From Myxococcales bacterium (GTDB taxonomy: Bacteria; Myxococcota_A; Polyangia; Polyangiales; Polyangiaceae), in assembly GCA_947473045.1 (NCBI GenBank), contig CANJCO010000029.1:1-59062 (forward strand): a DNA stretch of 59,062 nt, in the 5' to 3' direction. A program made the translations under genes and the position numbers. The notes beneath the pieces are model-generated. The model ran no database searches. It was not told the DNA's origin and worked only from the letters and a program-made list of their open reading frames with translations. This document shows positions 9,965 through 17,449 of this stretch, in pieces; the stretch's first letter is position 1, and each line of letters begins with the position of its first letter.

Positions 9965-10866
9965 TCGGGATGCGACGCGTCGCTGCCGCGAACGATGTCG
10001 AAGTAGCGCGCTTGCAGCCGCTTGGTGATCGGCCCGACGGTGCCGGTGCCGATCGACCGGTTGTCGACCTCGCGAACGGGGGTCACCTCGGCGGCCGTTC
10101 CGGTGAAAAATACTTCGTCGGCGAGCCAGAGCTGGTCACGCGTGACGCGCCCCTCGTGCACCGCGATGCCTTCTTCGCGGGCGAGCGTGATCAGCGTGTC
10201 GCGGGTGATGCCGGCCAGAATCGAGCACGAGAGATCGGGCGTGGTGATCACGCCGTTTTTGACGAGGAAGATGTTCTCGCCGGTGCCCTCGCTGACGTAG
10301 CCGTTGGTGTCGAGCATCACGGCTTCGTCGTAGCCGCCCAGCTTCGCCTCGCGCTTGGCGAGCACGCTGTTGGTGTACTGGCCCATCATCTTCGCCTTCG
10401 CGAGCGAGACGTTGATGTGATGCCGCCCAAACGAGCTGATCTTCGCGCGAATGCCGTTTTTGAGGGCCTCTTCGCCAAGATAAGCGCCCCACTTCCACGC
10501 GATGACCGTCGAGCGGTGCGCGTTGTCGGGAGCGTAAATGCCCATCGCGCCGTCGCCGACGTAAATCATGGGCCGCAGGTAGCCCTGGTCCATCTTGTTG
10601 ATGCGCAGCACATCGCAGCAGGCGGCCATGAGCTGTTCGCGGGTGAACTCGGGCTGCATCAAGATGAGCTTGCAGCTGTCGAACAGGCGGTCGATGTGCT
10701 CCTGAAGCCTGAAGATGCACGTGCTGCCATCGGCGCGCTTGTAGGCGCGGATCCCCTCGAACGCGCCGAGGCCGTAGTGGATGGTGTGGGTCAGGATGTG
10801 AACATTGGCCTGGTCCCAGTCGACCATCTGTCCGTCCATCCAAATTTTCTCAACCTTTTCGACCAT
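9946..10866 (-). CDS. ilvE: Branched-chain amino acid aminotransferase
   Basis: IlvE transfers the amino group between glutamate and the keto acids of leucine, isoleucine and valine, using PLP in the cytoplasm. The 306-aa protein fits the class IV aminotransferase family. It has HYGLGAFEGIRAY near residue 30, the PLP lysine in SLAKAKMMGQYTNS (probably Lys159) and the YVSEGTGENIFLV signature. It overlaps the downstream lipoprotein gene by 19 bases, so it may head the same transcript as the membrane cluster. A stable stem lies just before its start (10877-10903). Confidence 0.96.
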   Translation of the reverse strand: MVEKVEKIWMDGQMVDWDQANVHILTHTIHYGLGAFEGIRAYKRADGSTCIFRLQEHIDRLFDSCKLILMQPEFTREQLMAACCDVLRINKMDQGYLRPMIYVGDGAMGIYAPDNAHRSTVIAWKWGAYLGEEALKNGIRAKISSFGRHHINVSLAKAKMMGQYTNSVLAKREAKLGGYDEAVMLDTNGYVSEGTGENIFLVKNGVITTPDLSCSILAGITRDTLITLAREEGIAVHEGRVTRDQLWLADEVFFTGTAAEVTPVREVDNRSIGTGTVGPITKRLQARYFDIVRGSDASHPEWLAKV

Positions 10867-10876
10867 GGGGGCAACC

Positions 10877-10903
10877 CTAGCCGCCGGTCGCGCGGTCGGC
10901 TAG
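10877..10903 (-). promoter_or_regulatory. Stem-loop in the ilvE leader
   Basis: CTAGCCG and CGGCTAG form a perfect 7-bp outer stem with a GC-rich interior, 11 bases upstream of the ilvE start on the minus strand. It fills most of the 71-base gap to the HDOD gene. There is no U-run behind it, so it is not a clear terminator. It could be an attenuator-like or mRNA-processing structure. Confidence 0.35.
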
Positions 10904-10937
10904 TGCGATCACGTGCCCAATAACGTGGCGCTGTGCG

Positions 10938-12254
10938 TCACACGGTGGCGCGGTCGCGGAGGAACGCCGACCGCGTCGCAAACCGGAAAAACGTGGCCGC
11001 AATCGCGAGAGCGACCAGCACCACGCCAGCGCCGAAGACGAACCAGGCGGCGTCATCGAGGGCGGCAGAAGCCACCGCCGCGACGAACCCGGCGACGCCG
11101 ACCGCGGTGGCGACCCCCGGCGTGGGGATGCGCTTGCTCACAAGCAGTCGCGCGTATTTTTCCTCGCACGTGTCGCACACGCGGTGAAACGTCGGGTGGT
11201 GGTCGCCGCACAGCCGCGCGTCGCATCGCGGGCAGCGGTAGCCGAACGACGCCTGATCGCACAGCGCGCAGACCTCCTGCTCCTTGGCCTTTACCGGCAT
11301 GGGCGTGGCCCCCGGCGGCATCGACCCCGCGACCGTTGCGCGCGGCTCATTGCCCTCTTCGGCCTCCTGCTCCTGCTCGCGACGAATCGCCCGGTGCAGA
11401 AAGGTGTAACGCTCGCGCAGCGACTGAGCGGGCATCTCGAGGTAGGTCAGCGGTTCGGTGGCGGCGAGCGCGTCGAAGTCAAGGTCTTCGTCAGTCGCCA
11501 TCGCGTGCGCGAGCCGATCGGCGAGGCGCAGTACAGCCACGCGGAGCGCGAGCGTGGGTGGCTGAGCGTAGGCGGTTGCAGGGTCGTGGTGCATCCCCAC
11601 AATCCGCGGGATCGGCGCGGGGATCTGCCACGCGGCGAGCATGTGCTGCGTGAGCTCAGCGTGGTCGAAGCCGAACTGCGCGCGCTCGGACTCGAGGGTG
11701 CCTTCGAAGTGCGCGTTGTCGGCGAGCACGGCGGCGTAGGCAGGGTCCTGCTCGAGGAGAATCCACTTGCCGATGTCGTGGAGAAACGCGGCCGTAAACA
11801 TCTCGTCGCCAGGCAGGCGCCACTCGGGCGCGAGACGACGCGCGAGCGCGCCGACCATCGTCGCGTGGTCGTGCAGGCCGTTCCACGCGAGCGTGCCGTC
11901 GCCCGGAAACAGGTTGAGCACCGAGCCGGCGATCGCCGCCTCACGGACGCCCTTCGAGCCGAGCAGCGGCACCGCCTGCTTGATGGAGCGACAGCGGTTG
12001 CGCAGTCCGAAGGCCGGCGAATTGACGACTCGCAGAATGCGCGCAGCCATCGGCGCGTCCGACTCGAGCACCGCGATCACGGCAGCGACGTCGAAATCGA
12101 CGCTCGCGGTGAGCGTGAGGACCTTAGCCGCCGCATACGGAAACGGGCGGGCGCCGTGCGCTCTCGCAGCGCGCGCGGCGGCGCTCTCGGGAACCCGCTT
12201 TTTGCGGTCGTCGGCGTCAGGGTCGCCGAACCAGGCTCTCTCGTCGATGCTCAT
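10938..12254 (-). CDS. HDOD-domain signalling protein with zinc cluster and two C-terminal membrane helices
   Basis: The 438-aa protein starts with an HDOD domain at about residues 35-285 (DAPMAARILRVVNSPAFG, VPLLGSKGVREAAI). Unusually for HDOD proteins it keeps an HD-type motif, FLHDIGK, at 158-163. A charged linker leads to a zinc-binding cluster with Cys329, 332, 341, 344, 349, 360 and 363 plus two histidines, resembling a B-box or double zinc ribbon. Two membrane helices close the protein at about 378-422. The start at 12254 gives MSIDERAW; the frame extends upstream only by overlapping the Smr gene. HDOD proteins act in bacterial signalling; the target here is unknown. Confidence 0.85.
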   Translation of the reverse strand: MSIDERAWFGDPDADDRKKRVPESAAARAARAHGARPFPYAAAKVLTLTASVDFDVAAVIAVLESDAPMAARILRVVNSPAFGLRNRCRSIKQAVPLLGSKGVREAAIAGSVLNLFPGDGTLAWNGLHDHATMVGALARRLAPEWRLPGDEMFTAAFLHDIGKWILLEQDPAYAAVLADNAHFEGTLESERAQFGFDHAELTQHMLAAWQIPAPIPRIVGMHHDPATAYAQPPTLALRVAVLRLADRLAHAMATDEDLDFDALAATEPLTYLEMPAQSLRERYTFLHRAIRREQEQEAEEGNEPRATVAGSMPPGATPMPVKAKEQEVCALCDQASFGYRCPRCDARLCGDHHPTFHRVCDTCEEKYARLLVSKRIPTPGVATAVGVAGFVAAVASAALDDAAWFVFGAGVVLVALAIAATFFRFATRSAFLRDRATV

Positions 12255-12361
12255 CGTGGTTTGGCTTCGACGCTCCCTGGGGCGAATGATAGCGCGCACG
12301 AGTGGAAATTGCGACGCCGTCGTAACCCGCGAAGCGGCTGAGCCAGCGCCGCCGCAGGCCG

Positions 12362-13027
12362 TCAGCGGCGCAGCAACACGAGCATCGCGCCCGACGCGCC
12401 GTCGGCGTCCGCCTGCGACGCGAAGGCCGCAACGCTCGCGGCGGCGGCGCCTTGCGAAAGCCACGCGCTCATCTCGCCGCGCAGCACGCCCGCGCCGCCG
12501 GGCGAATGCAGGCCTTTGCCATGGATGACGAGCACGCAGCGCTCGCCCTGGGCCCGCATTTTGCGCAAGAAAGTCAGCAGCGAATCACGCGCCTCCGCTG
12601 CGCTGAGCCCGTGCAGATCGAGGCGCGCATCGACCGGCAGCTGCGCACGCCTGAGCTTGCGCATCACGTCGGGAGAAATGTCGGAGAGCCTGCCCTCCGC
12701 CATCACTCCGTCGTCGACGACCTCGAAGCGCGACGACGCGAGGCTCGCCAGTCGCATCGACGCGTCGTCATCTTCGGCGCGGGCGCGCTCGGGCGTCGTG
12801 CGCGGCGTTCGCTCGACAGGAGCGACCGTCGGCACGCGCGCCGCCTTCGCATCGAGCGGAGTGACCCCCTGCATGAGGCGGTGAAACGCTATTTCTTCCT
12901 CGGCTGCCGTCACTTTCGGCTGCTTGTTCGGGACGGGACGCGCGGCCGGTTTCGCCTGCGGCTCGGCGAGCTTGACGTTCTTGAGCGCCGCAAACGGACT
13001 GCCCTTGTCGACCTTCGGCCCGCTCAT
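12362..13027 (-). CDS. Smr-domain protein
   Basis: The 221-aa protein has a basic, Pro/Lys-rich N-terminal half of low complexity. A C-terminal Smr (small MutS-related) domain follows, with LDLHGLSAAEARDSLLTFL at about 136-154 and the VIHGKGLHSPGG loop at about 171-182. Smr domains bind and often nick nucleic acid, and stand-alone forms act on RNA or branched DNA. It overlaps the 82-aa gene upstream by an ATGA junction. The HDOD gene begins 107 bases downstream of its stop. Confidence 0.93.
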   Translation of the reverse strand: MSGPKVDKGSPFAALKNVKLAEPQAKPAARPVPNKQPKVTAAEEEIAFHRLMQGVTPLDAKAARVPTVAPVERTPRTTPERARAEDDDASMRLASLASSRFEVVDDGVMAEGRLSDISPDVMRKLRRAQLPVDARLDLHGLSAAEARDSLLTFLRKMRAQGERCVLVIHGKGLHSPGGAGVLRGEMSAWLSQGAAAASVAAFASQADADGASGAMLVLLRR

Positions 13028-13272
13028 GCGTCCCTCTCGCGGTTTCGCAGGGCGAGCAGCCCGGCGCGCACGCCCTGAATGCCGGTGAGAATGCCGTCGG
13101 CGTAGTGCCAGTCGGTGTCGTGAAGCTCGGGGAAGTCGTGGGGATTGCGCATGTCTTCGAGGGTCAGGCCGGGCTTGAGACGACGCGCGAGGTCGAAAAC
13201 CTTCGCCATCTGAAGCTCTTCCATGTCGCCCACGAGCGCCTCGATCTGCTCCCAGTCCGCGTCAGTCTTCAT
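13024..13272 (-). CDS. Small conserved-looking protein of unknown function
   Basis: The 82-aa acidic protein has no signal peptide, membrane segment or recognised motif. It looks helical at the N-terminus (EQIEALVGDMEELQMAKVFDL) and has an aromatic/acidic middle (PHDFPELHDTDWHYADGI). ATGA overlaps link it to both neighbours: its start overlaps the ferredoxin stop (13269-13272), and its stop overlaps the Smr start (13024-13027). This tight coupling supports it as real. No function is suggested beyond a possible role with the ferredoxin or Smr protein. Confidence 0.75.
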   Translation of the reverse strand: MKTDADWEQIEALVGDMEELQMAKVFDLARRLKPGLTLEDMRNPHDFPELHDTDWHYADGILTGIQGVRAGLLALRNRERDA

Positions 13273-13580
13273 GGCTCATGTTTGGCGCGCCCGGCCCCCG
13301 GCGACAAGATGTACGCGACGTCTTCGGGCGTGATCTCCGACAGGAGCCCGCCGTCCGGGTAACGCGCGACCACGCAGCCCACCTGCGGGCATACGCCCAG
13401 ACACCGCGTCGCCGTGATCCACGTCGAGACCACGAGGCCTCGCCGCGAGACCTCGCGCTTGAGTGCATTATACACGCGTTCGCCGGTCTCTCCGCAACCC
13501 GGCCCGAGCCCCGACGAAGCGTCGCGCCGGTTGGTGCACACGAAGATGTGATGCGCCGGCGAAAAGGGAGGCGCAAGCAT
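13269..13580 (-). CDS. Thioredoxin-like [2Fe-2S] ferredoxin
   Basis: The 103-aa protein matches thioredoxin-fold [2Fe-2S] ferredoxins: HIFVCTNRRD, GPGCGETG, ATRCLGVCPQVGC and a VVARYPDGG strand. Likely cluster ligands are Cys15, Cys29, Cys60 and Cys64, with an extra Cys69. Such proteins carry single electrons in the cytoplasm. It lies 7 bases downstream of the NUDIX gene and overlaps the 82-aa gene. No obvious reductase is nearby, so its redox partner cannot be named. Confidence 0.92.
   Translation of the reverse strand: MLAPPFSPAHHIFVCTNRRDASSGLGPGCGETGERVYNALKREVSRRGLVVSTWITATRCLGVCPQVGCVVARYPDGGLLSEITPEDVAYILSPGAGRAKHEP
13464..13474 (+). other. TGCA-N3-TACA motif, site 3 (centre TTA)
   Basis: Exact match inside the ferredoxin gene, on the strand opposite the mRNA. 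It is the only coding site found antisense. Confidence 0.6.
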
Positions 13581-13586
13581 GCCCGG

Positions 13587-14186
13587 CTAAATTCCGAGGC
13601 TCGCGAGCCTGCGCGCGAACGCGCCGAGCCCGGCGTGACAGAGCGCATGCTGAACGTGGCCGCCGTCGAGCAGCGCAGCGGTGTGCTCGACGGGCACCCG
13701 CGCCACCTCGCACTCCTCGGCGAGGTCGAAGCTCGGCTCGCGAACGCGCACCGCGCCGCGCGCCAAAAACGTGTGAAGCCGGTTGCCGTGCATGGGCGGA
13801 TTGGCGAACATCGAGATGAGCGGCTCGAGGGAATCGCAGGCGTAGCCCGTCTCTTCGAGCAGCTCGCGGCGCGCCGCGTCGATGGGCGCCTCGCCCTCGT
13901 CGACGACGCCTCCGGGGATCTCGAGGCTCATCGACTCGGATCCGAAGCGCCACTGCCACACCAGCACGAGCTGCCGGTCCGGCGTCACCGCGACGACGTT
14001 GCACCAGTCGCGACAATCGAGCGTGAAGACGTTTTTTCGAAACGCGCCGCTCGCGTCGAAAAGGGCGTGCTCGAGCACCCCAAACACGTTGTAAAATGCA
14101 ACGAGTTTTCGATTTTGCAGGCGCCAGGGCAGCAGCGTGGGGCCGGGCACGACGAACGGTCGCTCCTCGTGGCTCATGGCGCACAA
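13587..14186 (-). CDS. NUDIX hydrolase
   Basis: The 199-aa protein carries a complete Nudix box at about residues 92-114 (GGVVDEGE, then AARRELLEETGY), which binds the metal needed to cleave nucleoside-diphosphate-X compounds. The core resembles ADP-ribose pyrophosphatases, but substrate cannot be read from the motif. A second Met at residue 4 (14177) is an equally good start. It is the first gene of the minus-strand NUDIX-ferredoxin-Smr group and is divergent from smpB, with 69 bases between the two starts. Confidence 0.93.
   Translation of the reverse strand: MCAMSHEERPFVVPGPTLLPWRLQNRKLVAFYNVFGVLEHALFDASGAFRKNVFTLDCRDWCNVVAVTPDRQLVLVWQWRFGSESMSLEIPGGVVDEGEAPIDAARRELLEETGYACDSLEPLISMFANPPMHGNRLHTFLARGAVRVREPSFDLAEECEVARVPVEHTAALLDGGHVQHALCHAGLGAFARRLASLGI
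14090..14100 (-). other. TGCA-N3-TACA motif, site 4 (centre TTT)
   Basis: Exact match in the NUDIX gene, in sense orientation, read as GCA TTT TAC. Confidence 0.6.
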
Positions 14187-14255
14187 CTACCACGACTGCG
14201 CTATACGCAAACGTCCACGACGGAGAAGAGGCGCGTCTGGCGCCGCGGTGCGATC

Positions 14256-14735
14256 ATGAGCGAGAAAAAAGCCGAGGGCGAAAAGCTCATCGTCAAAAAC
14301 CGCAGGGCGACCTTCGACTACGCCATCGACGACACCTACGAGGCCGGCATCGTGCTGCTCGGCAGCGAGGTCAAGTCGATGCGGGCCGGCCGGGTCGACA
14401 TCGTCGACGCGTACGCCGCCGAAGAGAACGGCGAGGTCTGGCTAAAGCAGCTGTATGTGGCGCCGTTCGAGCAGGCGACGGCGTTTCCGCACGAGCCGCG
14501 GCGGCCTCGCAAACTGCTCATGCACAAGCGCGAGATCGCTCAAATCAAGAAGGCCATCCAGCGTGGCGGGTTCACGCTCATCCCGCTGCGACTGTATTTC
14601 AAGGGCGGCCGCGCGAAGGTCGAGCTGGGCGTCGCCAAGGGCAAGTCCAAAGGCGACAAGCGGCACGACATCGCCAAGAAGACCGCCGACCGCGAGGCGC
14701 GCGACGCCATCGGACGCGGCCGCAAGGGCGCGTAG
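14256..14735 (+). CDS. smpB: SsrA-binding protein SmpB
   Basis: SmpB binds tmRNA and brings it to stalled ribosomes for trans-translation. The 159-aa protein has the whole family pattern: LIVKNRRATFDYAIDDTYEAGIVLLGSEVKSMR at the start, then LLMHKREIAQI and LIPLRLYFKGGRAKVELGVAKGKSKGDKR, and a basic C-terminal tail. The start at 14256 is preferred over the longer open frame because it gives the exact family N-terminus. No tmRNA gene is visible beside it. A decayed hairpin array begins 8 bases after the stop codon. Confidence 0.97.
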   Translation: MSEKKAEGEKLIVKNRRATFDYAIDDTYEAGIVLLGSEVKSMRAGRVDIVDAYAAEENGEVWLKQLYVAPFEQATAFPHEPRRPRKLLMHKREIAQIKKAIQRGGFTLIPLRLYFKGGRAKVELGVAKGKSKGDKRHDIAKKTADREARDAIGRGRKGA

Positions 14736-14743
14736 CACGCGCT

Positions 14744-14880
14744 CGAAAACACCCTGCCAGGAATTGGCGAAGCCAATTGCGTGGGGTGGGGACCGGCGAA
14801 AAACCGCCTTCTTCGGGGCGGGAAGGTGCTTACATCCCCGGGATGAAAGGCTGGCAGGCCGCTGCTTCAACGGCCTGCTG
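14744..14880 (+). repeat. Five-hairpin repeat element, decayed copy B
   Basis: This copy has the same order and orientation as the copy at 58916 but is eroded. The left half of the CAGGGTGTT hairpin is missing, and the A-rich and GGGGAGGT hairpins carry mismatches that break several pairs. The AATTGGC hairpin and the G-rich linker GTGGGGTGGGGA are unchanged, as is GATGAAAGGCT before the last hairpin. It fills most of the 198-base gap after smpB. A further 7-bp hairpin (CTGCGCG/CGCGCAG) follows at 14889-14907. It may also terminate smpB transcription. Confidence 0.88.
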
Positions 14881-14933
14881 GAGCCCGGCTGCGCGTTGAC
14901 CGCGCAGCGGCATAGCGCGTAGAGCATTCGCCC

Positions 14934-15236
14934 ATGGCTCATGTGCGTTGGGAGAAGGGCGGCGAGGCCGATCTCATCAAGCTCGAAGGCGAGGCGATCG
15001 TGCTCCGCTCTTCGATTCCGTCGCCTCCTGGCTCAAGGCTCGTGGGCGCGCTCACTTCGGCGAGCGGCGAGCTGCGCGTGAAGGTGCACACTTCGAAGCG
15101 GCAACCCGACGGCGCGTTCGTGCTCGAAGGCCGGCTGATCGACACCACCCGCGAGCTCCGACTGCGCCTCATCGGCTGCGTCGTCCCACAGCACGCCGGG
15201 GACGCATCCTTGGACACACCTCAAGCAGGTCGATAG
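14934..15236 (+). CDS. Small beta-rich protein, possibly PilZ-like
   Basis: The 100-aa soluble protein has alternating hydrophobic strands (EAIVLRSSIPSPPGSRL, GELRVKVHTSKRQPDGAFVLEGRL). The pattern recalls small PilZ-type barrels, which bind cyclic di-GMP, but the RxxxR and DxSxxG ligand motifs are not evident. It may therefore be only a structural relative. It sits between the decayed hairpin array and a binding-protein gene that starts 10 bases after its stop, so the two may be co-transcribed. Its function is unknown. Confidence 0.65.
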   Translation: MAHVRWEKGGEADLIKLEGEAIVLRSSIPSPPGSRLVGALTSASGELRVKVHTSKRQPDGAFVLEGRLIDTTRELRLRLIGCVVPQHAGDASLDTPQAGR

Positions 15237-15246
15237 AGTCGACTCC

Positions 15247-16761
15247 ATGACTGGTCTCGCAAGGCTCGTAGCCGCGGGTTGCTTCGGCGCTTCGGTGCTG
15301 GCGTGCAACACGGTGCTGTCGCTCGGCGATTACCACGAGCTCAAGGTCTGCGCGCGCAACAGCGAGTGCATCGCTGCGAACGCTGGAAAGCCCGCGATTT
15401 GCCGCAAAAATGACCATATCTGCGTCAGTCTCATCAACGATGACTGCCCGAACGTCAGCGGTCCGGTCGACGACGACAACGCCATCGTGATCGGCACCCT
15501 GTTCACGCTCAAGGGCACCAACAAGAGCTCGGGCGTGGCGCGAACGCAGAGCGTGGAGCTCGCCCTCGGTGAGATCACCCAGACCATCGTTGGCCTCCCC
15601 GGCGGAGTCGCGGGCGCGCCGCGGCCGCTCGTTGCGCTCGAGTGCGACGACTCGTCAGACGTAACGGTCGCGACGCGCGCCGCCAAGCACCTCCGCGACG
15701 TGGGAGTGCCGGCGATTATCGGGCCGGGCGGCAGCGGAATCGTCGCCGCGGTCGCGCAGAGCGTGACCATCCCGTCGGGCATCTTCCTCATTTCGCCCTC
15801 GGCCACGAGCGCCACCCTGTCAGGCCTCGATCCGCTCGTGTGGCGCACCGCCCCGTCCGATGTCGTTCAGGCGGTCGAGCTGCAGCATCAGGTCGGGGAG
15901 CTCGCCAAGATCGTCACCGGTCCCAAGGTGAAGCTCGCTGTGGTTTACCAGGACAACCCCTACGGAAACGGCCTGCTGACCGCGCTGTCCGCGGGGCTCA
16001 CGCTCAACGGCGCTCCGGTCGGCGACCCGTCGAACGGCGGCCTGTACGCGCCCAAAGCGTACGACGCCACGAAGCTCGACCCGAGCGCGGCCGTCGCTCA
16101 GATTCTCGCCGAGCCGCGGCCGCAAATCATTGCCCTGTTTGGCACGGCGGAGATCATCACCAAGTTCATCGCGCCACTCGAGGCCGGGTGGCTCGCCGGT
16201 GACGGCGGCGCAGGCGCGCCAAGGCCACAATACCTGCTCGCCGACGCGGGCAAGCGGCAGGAGCTGCTCGATCTGCTCAAGGGCAACGAGGACCTTCGCA
16301 AGCGCGTGAGAGGCACGGTTCCGGGCACGGCAGGCGCGAACTATCAGGCGTTCAGCCTCGGCTATCAGGGAAAATTCAGCCAGACGCCCGGCGTGTTCGG
16401 CATGGCCGGCGCCTACGACTCGACCTACATGATGGCCTACGCGATCGGCGCGATCGGCGCGCAGGCGATTACAGGGGGTGCCATCGCCGCGCAGATGCCG
16501 AAGCTCGTGAAAGGCACCAAAACCGCCGTGGGGCCCGGCGCGCTGTCGCCCACGATGAAGACGATGACGTCGACGGGAACCATCGATATCGACGGCGCCT
16601 CGGGACCGCTCGACTTTGATCTGAACCAGCACGAAGCTCCCAGCGATATCGACGTCTGGTGCGTCACCCTGCAGACCGGCGTCGAAGCGTTCACTTCGTC
16701 GGGGAGCTACTACGATTCAGCAACGAAGACGCCCGTCGACGCATTCACGAAGTGCCAGTAG
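15247..16761 (+). CDS. Lipoprotein related to branched-chain amino acid ABC binding proteins
   Basis: The 504-aa protein has a lipobox (SVLAC, Cys20) and a short Cys-containing insert (CARNSECIAAN through CRKNDHICVSL). A Leu/Ile/Val-type periplasmic binding fold follows, with IVIGTLFTLKG, VPAIIGPGGSGIVAAVAQ, IPSGIFLISPSATSATL and LAVVYQDNPYGNGLL. Such proteins bind small ligands between two lobes. No matching permease or ATPase is adjacent; the convergent ABC-type genes next door are of another kind. It may act as a sensor or stand-alone binding protein, a common situation in myxobacteria. Confidence 0.85.
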   Translation: MTGLARLVAAGCFGASVLACNTVLSLGDYHELKVCARNSECIAANAGKPAICRKNDHICVSLINDDCPNVSGPVDDDNAIVIGTLFTLKGTNKSSGVARTQSVELALGEITQTIVGLPGGVAGAPRPLVALECDDSSDVTVATRAAKHLRDVGVPAIIGPGGSGIVAAVAQSVTIPSGIFLISPSATSATLSGLDPLVWRTAPSDVVQAVELQHQVGELAKIVTGPKVKLAVVYQDNPYGNGLLTALSAGLTLNGAPVGDPSNGGLYAPKAYDATKLDPSAAVAQILAEPRPQIIALFGTAEIITKFIAPLEAGWLAGDGGAGAPRPQYLLADAGKRQELLDLLKGNEDLRKRVRGTVPGTAGANYQAFSLGYQGKFSQTPGVFGMAGAYDSTYMMAYAIGAIGAQAITGGAIAAQMPKLVKGTKTAVGPGALSPTMKTMTSTGTIDIDGASGPLDFDLNQHEAPSDIDVWCVTLQTGVEAFTSSGSYYDSATKTPVDAFTKCQ

Positions 16762-16765
16762 CGGC

Positions 16766-17449
16766 CTAATTGCGGTCGCGCGCGCGATAAGCCACGACCA
16801 GCGCCGAAACGCAGCCGATGAGCGCCAGCGCCAGCGCGCTTGCCCGCTGCCCCAGATCGCCCACCGCGCCGCCGCCGAGCAGACTCCGAAGGTGCGCCGC
16901 GGGCAGCAGCGAGCCAAGCGCGCCCGCCCCGCCGATCCAGCTCGCGACGAGCAGGAAATTTCGCCCGCCTCCGCGCTTTCCGAAGCACGATCCTGCGCAG
17001 AAAAGGCTGCAAAAAGCGCCTCCGGCGAGGGCTCCGACCCACGCGCTGGTGAACAGATCGCGCCAAACCGGCGGGTCTCCGGGGCCATGCGCGACCGCCA
17101 CGACAACACACGCGAGCAGGGCGCACAGGCCAGCAGCGCCCCCGGCCGCGACGCCAAGGTGAACGAGGGCGACCTGCCTCGAGCGGGCGCCGAAGCCCGA
17201 CAGTACGTTCGCTGCGGAAAGAAGGGATCCGCCCCGCGCGACTGCGGCGGCCAGCGCTGAGCACAACAAAGGAACCGAGAGCGTGGCGTACGCCGACAGC
17301 AGGGCGCGGCCGGCGGGTGCGGACGTCCCCGACCGGTGCCACCACCACGCCGAGGCCACGGCCACGCACGACCACGAGGCTACGCTCAGCCACGCCATGC
17401 GGCTGCGCGCGAAGCGACGAAGCGGCAGTCGGGCGAGCTGCCGAATCAT
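16766..17449 (-). CDS. ABC-2-like membrane protein (third gene of the degenerate export set)
   Basis: The 227-aa protein has about six membrane helices and an Arg-rich N-terminus, resembling ABC-2 type export permeases in layout. It overlaps the end of the degenerate ATPase gene by an ATGA junction (17446-17449). The stop lies 4 bases from the convergent binding-protein gene. It contains several cysteines near the membrane (FCSLFCAGSCFGKRGGG at about residue 145). No substrate can be inferred. Confidence 0.75.
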   Translation of the reverse strand: MIRQLARLPLRRFARSRMAWLSVASWSCVAVASAWWWHRSGTSAPAGRALLSAYATLSVPLLCSALAAAVARGGSLLSAANVLSGFGARSRQVALVHLGVAAGGAAGLCALLACVVVAVAHGPGDPPVWRDLFTSAWVGALAGGAFCSLFCAGSCFGKRGGGRNFLLVASWIGGAGALGSLLPAAHLRSLLGGGAVGDLGQRASALALALIGCVSALVVAYRARDRN

